From Diplocarpon mali (lineage: Eukaryota; Ascomycota; Leotiomycetes; Helotiales; Drepanopezizaceae): a DNA stretch of 64,000 nucleotides. The stretch covers positions 8,235 through 72,234 of the forward strand of contig JAENRP010000127.1 of the NCBI GenBank assembly GCA_024741835.1. The letters are read 5' to 3'. The stretch's first letter is position 1. The number at the start of each line of letters is the position of its first letter. A program made the position numbers and the translations under genes. This document shows positions 59,611 to 64,000 of this stretch, one piece after another. The notes under the pieces were generated by a model that had not been told where the DNA came from, searched no databases, and worked only from the letters and a program-made list of their open reading frames with translations.

Positions 59611-62213
59611 TTACCGCTTGCTCAGGATAACAACCTCCTGCGTGCCTCTGCGGCCCAGCCTCTCGATGCCCAAGCACTCTCCCCCTGCTCGTCCGCTGTA
59701 AACGCCAAAGGCGAATTGGTTCCGCTCGCCTCTCTCTGTCGGCGGCCAGCCCTGTCTCGCGCCCGTCAGCCTCGTCACCAGGTCCGTCCTGGACTTGAGT
59801 TTCTGGAAGGCGGAGTCGGAGAGAATTTGGCTGCCGTATACGAAACTGAAGATCTCAGCCAGGCAGTCGACGCCGTGCGGGAGATACATCAGCTGCCTGT
59901 GGGGCAGCAGCAGTAGCAGAGCGAGGAGGTAGAGACAGAGGAGCGTGAGGATGATGTAGAAGGATGAGAGGTTGGGGATCATGCGGACTACGTTGGCGGG
60001 GGTGGTGAGCGGGAAGAAGAGGCCGCCAGCGAGGATGGGGATGAGGAGGAAGAGGGTTGATAGGAGCGATAGTATCGCGACGCGGTAGTGGCCGTTGGTG
60101 AATGCCTGAACACTGCAGGAGATGGGGAGGCGCGCCGGGTAGTCGAGCAGAAGAGAACGCTCTGCGCTGGCCCCGGCTGGCTTGCCCAATTCAGCCCATG
60201 GCTGCAGCTTCCGCAGCGCCATGTCGATGGGCTGGAAGGAGAGGTAGATGAACATGCCGATGGTCGATGGCACGAAACTGTATAAGAAGTTCGCTGGGGA
60301 GAACCCGGCCGAGTTGGGCAGTACAGGCACCTGAGGCGCGAACCCTTTCCGAATAGCAGTGGAAGGCAGAAACGAGACGACGAATAGTGCCACGAGCAAG
60401 ATGAATGCTGCCACTGCCCAGGAGACGACGAACGTATCCTTCAAGAACCAAGGGATATATCGGAACCGGGTGTTGCTGCTGTATAATTCCGACTTCTCGA
60501 CGTCGGCGTTCGTCCGGATCTTCTCCTGAATCTTGCCAGATTGCAACGTGTATTGCCGGGTCGACGCTCCCTCTTCTCCAATGCAGTAAAAGATCCCCCG
60601 GTCCTTGTTTGGCGTCCTCCAGTATCCCAGCCGGTCACTCCGCAGCGATAACTTGTGTCGAATGTCCTCCACATTCCACATGACATCCGTTCCCGGGTAG
60701 TCCCTCAGACTATTGCTGGTTGGGAGCAGTGCAATCAAGTCTGCCAGTGATCGAGGATCCCACATCAGTCCTGTCGTTCTCCGGAAGAACAGTCCCGTAA
60801 TGCTAGCCGCGATCAAGATCAAAAGGTAGATGGCGACAAGCGTCCAGGCGACGCCCTGAACTGCAGTCCATCGCCACATGCCATCCACCTTCGTAGCCGA
60901 AAACAAGCAGCCTTGCAATGGTATCGTGAAGATAGACAGCCAGAAAAACAAGTTCGCAAGATTCATGCTGACAGGGCCGTCCCACCTCGGCCACAACATC
61001 GACCGGGGAAACAACCCGAGGAAAAGCGCGTTCGACCGACTTTCCGCGCTGGGCAAAGCCATCATCGCAAAAGGCATGATTCTCGTGATGGCAGCTACAG
61101 CGCATTGCACGTACAAAAATACGCACGCTGCCAGAATCTGCGGCAGGAACGAGAAGACAAAGTACCGGTCGCCATATATGCCAGCAGTCCACGCGGCGAG
61201 ACTGTCGTGGGAGCTCGAGTAGACTGCGCAGAATATCAGTGCGGCAGTCATCAAGAGGCATGAGCATGATAACGTTATCATCGAGAGCGGGCGTAATATC
61301 GCGGGAACAAATGTGAGATTCGGCGCGAAGCTATTAGGTGGAAGGCTGACCGGTATGAAGACTTCGGGATGGGACGATCGTCGAGAAGCCGGGGCTTCGG
61401 CTCTGAGCGGTTGGTCGTCATCGGATAGTGGCCGTGTAGGATTCAAAGCAAAGAGCCGTCCTTCTCCAGGAGACGAGCGGTGTTTCCTGACAAGCCTCAA
61501 GGCCTCTCTCTCTTGCTCAGCCGTCGAGTATCCCGAGCTGCCCGAGATTATCCGCTCGTCAAGGGATGCGGGCCAGGCACCCGTCGGGGTCGAATACCTC
61601 TGCTGGTTCCGTCGACCCTCGTGATCCCGAGTGAGCTGGTCGATAGCATACCGTATGTATTCCGTGTCGTCGCCCGGAGTCGGCGAGCTCGATCCCACCG
61701 ACATGACATCCATTTCCCCTCCTCGATAGGAGTCCTGTGCCTGATCGCTCCGGATCTGGTCCTCGTCGAGTCGCTCAACCAGGGGAGTGTCTGAATTGTA
61801 GGCCGGTTCATAGGCTCCTGCGGAATGGCGGTGTCCTGCTGGTCGGACGGTCACGTCGCTGCGGATGGTTCCTTGCTTGCGGATGGTATCTTCGCTGCGG
61901 AGGGTGTCTTCACTGCGCTGCTGAGGCGTGTATGATCGTGAAGGTGGCGTCTGCCATCGGATCACCGTCTCCGGTTCCGACGAGAGGGTCGAGGTGCGCG
62001 AGGGCGAGGGCGTGTCAGATTCGAGGCGGACCGCCAGAGGAGTAACCGGACGATCAGAGGAGAGCACTCGCTGTATTTGAGGGCGGTCGTCTGTGTTGGC
62101 GGAAAGTTAGCGGAAGGCTCTGTGAGGTAGCAGACAGCGCATCACAGCTGGACTCGACTCGACTCGCTGCACTTACGATGCACCCGGTGAAGGTCGAGGT
62201 CTCCAAGATTCAT
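59611..62213 (-). CDS. DUF3433 multi-pass membrane protein
   Basis: Fungus-specific polytopic membrane protein with two DUF3433 halves, function unknown. Exon 1 is 62177-62213 (MNLGDLDLHRVH plus one base); an 86-base intron (GTAAGT..CAG) precedes exon 2, 59611-62090; 838 residues. The first ~260 residues are Ser/Thr/Arg-rich and probably cytoplasmic. Helices then include MITLSCSCLLMTAALIFCAV, an ILAACVFLYVQCAVAAITRI helix, and WTLVAIYLLILIAASITGLF. A central soluble loop (MWNVEDIRHKLSLRSDRLGYW onwards) is followed by a second helix bundle (AAFILLVALFVVSF, YSFVPSTIGMFIYLSF, LSLLSTLFLLIPILAGGLFF, FYIILTLLCLYLLALLLLLP). Without exon 1 the frame starts only at a GTG, and the added exon supplies a clean ATG in phase. 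Confidence 0.85.
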
Positions 62214-62989
62214 GGTGAATGGACTGCTGCGAAGTGCATATGCAAGGGATTGGGGGATGCATGGTAGCGGGCGGCCGATGTATATCGGTGTGGTGAGTGG
62301 CGAGTTGGCGTTCTGGACGAGAAGGCTGGTGTTGGAGGATATCGGGGGGGCGGGTTGCATCCTCGCTCAGCCATCGCCATTTTTCTTGTCTCTCTCTCGT
62401 CCGACGCACGACCCAGAGTTTGCGATGAACGAGAAGCCATGAGCGCAGCCGGGTGAGAGTTTCCATGGGCCTCTCCAGCCATCGTGATGGGCGTGTGGGT
62501 TGGTGAGATGGCTACGACGCTGATCAGGCTCGAGGGCGCGGTTTGTCGTCGGGCATACCCACCTCAGAAGGCCCGAGAGCCTGAGGCGCAAGGCAGCAAC
62601 ACATCGGGAGCCTCTGTCTGGCACTTTTGACGCCGCTCAACCGGTGGACACGTAGGTCCCAGTACGAAAGAATGCATGACTGCCCGGTACGAAGAGGCTC
62701 TGCGACTCTTGCTGTGACGCCACGCAACTTTTCAAAGCTCCTTGCCTGCCATGTAAGAGTCTTAACCGAGGCTCGCTTGAACCCCCTAGATCTCTGGGCT
62801 CGAAGAAGCAAATCAACAAAGGGCGCGATGTTGGGATAACGGGCAAGATCAAAGTTCCAGTGCATCTCAGCGATAGCAGAACAGTCGTGTCGATACTGGA
62901 TATGCTGCTCCTTGTACCTTCCAACCATCCTCACGACTACTTCCTCTTGAACCCTGGGTCGGAAGAGTAGACACGGCTCTCTCCCTACC
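62214..62989. other. no supported gene
   Basis: Contains the DUF3433 promoter and the 3' end of the thioesterase gene. A minus-strand frame across 62524-63054 has no recognisable domain and overlaps the thioesterase end in another frame. Confidence 0.4.
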
Positions 62990-63972
62990 CTACTCCGGCA
63001 CAACCCTCCCCAAGAAGGCACACATATCCCGAAACTCCAGCCCACCCGCCACATGTCCTATCCCCTTCAAACTCCCTCGCATCCACGTTCTCCTCTCCAA
63101 GCGGGCACCCCAGCTTCCGCTTCGCCTCTCTAAACATCCTCACCGGAACCATCATATCCCTCGTCCCATGCGCCAAGAACACCTTCCCCGTCCCCTCGCG
63201 CTGCCCTCTCTCCCTTCTCAACTCCTCTCGCCCGCTCCACCCCCGTCGCCCCGTGGGCAAATACCCGCTCAAGCCCACCACGACGCCCCCCCAGCTGCCC
63301 TCTATACCGAGCTGCCCGTCCCAGGACGAGGGACACGGCGCAGTCTTGGCTGAGGCCGCCTGCCACTATCCGGTGGGCCGGTACGCCTCGCGAGACTTCG
63401 GCGTCGATATAGTCGACGCTGTCCCAGATCTCGCTCTCGCTCTCGCTCTCGTCGGAGTCTTCCGTGTCGGGGGGGAGACTCGCCGGATGGGGTGGAGGAA
63501 GAGCCGACGGGGATGAGGGAGAAGGGTGTGGGCGGGCTTGGGGAGGAGGGAGTGGGTGCAACCGGTTGATTGGGTAGTTTGGGTTTGGAAGAGAGTCAGT
63601 CAGTCTCGAGGAGAGCAAAAGCAAAGTTTGGGGCTGTTCACTACCAAGCGTCCGTCATGGTCTCGTGATTATGCGGCGCATTGGGGAAGATCCAAGTGAG
63701 GTGAGGCAGCTTCTGCGCGGCTTGGAACTGGTGGCCAGTACCTAGCATGAGGGTACACATCAATCCTATATCTCATTTCTCATATTTCATACTCAACATC
63801 CCACATACTAGAGAACCCACATGATAGCCTTGGAATCTTTGGAAGACGAGCACGTACTTATAAACCCATCAGCATCAGCACCATAGCCATGCCCGAAGAT
63901 CAACGTCGCAGGATTCTGCGTCGTCGCATTCCGGGCTTCGACGCTCTGCGGCGGTTTCTGTTGAGGGCCCAT
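62990..63972 (-). CDS. acyl-protein thioesterase, apparently frameshifted
   Basis: Alpha/beta hydrolase of the APT1/lysophospholipase group that removes palmitate from cytosolic proteins. Start ATG at 63970-63972. Exon 1 63858-63972 encodes ATLIFGHGYGADADGF; exon 2 63645-63741 encodes AAQKLPHLTWIFPNAPHN; a third exon starts near 63536. Then IWDSVDYIDA, AHRIVAGGLSQDCAVSLVLG (nucleophile Ser), GLSGYLPTGRRG, VFLAHGTRDMMVPV (Asp) and IGHVAGGLEF (His) follow. These segments need a frame change at three base runs: G7 at 63469-63475, C7 at 63286-63292 and C4 at 63062-63065, each fitting one extra base. The pentapeptide GxSxG also has Asp in the last position. Either a pseudogene or homopolymer sequencing errors. 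Confidence 0.7.
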
Positions 63973-64000
63973 GTTTCCATCTGCTTCGGAGCAGAAAGGC

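Overview
The window is nuclear DNA of a filamentous ascomycete (Pezizomycotina). The evidence is genes with short GT..AG introns (mostly 44-120 bp), a fungal DASH kinetochore subunit, a fungus-specific DUF3433 membrane protein, secreted GH26 and GH53 enzymes, and AT-rich blocks whose transposon relics carry the C-to-T and G-to-A scars of repeat-induced point mutation (RIP). I cannot name the species.

Layout. 1-7 kb: the end of a possible gene, a broken DapA-family aldolase relic, an AlaX alanyl-tRNA editing protein and a two-CBM35 GH26 mannanase that appears frameshifted. 7.6-8.3 kb: SPC19. 8.3-11.2 kb: GC-rich DNA with no gene I can defend. 11.2-12.1 kb: a spherulin-4-like protein. 13-13.6 kb: a threefold tandem repeat. 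15.9-19 kb: RPN5 and an FSH-type serine hydrolase. 19-22.4 kb: an AT-rich block. 22.4-26 kb: threonine aldolase and lipoyl synthase. 26-28.9 kb: an AT-rich block. 28.9-36.7 kb: a small membrane-anchored protein, a large low-complexity coiled-coil protein and SCO1. 38.7-43.9 kb: a strongly AT-rich block with a Tc1/mariner relic and an LTR-like repeat. 45.6-50.6 kb: a GH53 galactanase, then a nearly full-length but heavily broken nitrate reductase. 52.4-53.6 kb: a Ser/Pro-rich unknown protein. 54-57 kb: AT-rich DNA with a second LTR-like copy. 59.6-64 kb: a DUF3433 membrane protein and an acyl-protein thioesterase with several apparent frameshifts.

The genes do not form one pathway. Housekeeping genes (RPN5, LIP5, SCO1, SPC19, AlaX) are interspersed with plant-cell-wall enzymes (GH26 mannan, GH53 galactan) and with decayed genes. 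Lipoyl synthase and SCO1 are both mitochondrial but not adjacent. I found no CRISPR array, no convincing tRNA or rRNA, and no biosynthetic cluster. I saw no clearly new multi-gene system; the most informative features are the decayed genes, the unequal decay of repeat copies, and three conserved-looking proteins without known function.

Exon boundaries were set by hand from splice consensus, reading-frame continuity and remembered family motifs, so each is a model to be tested with RNA reads.
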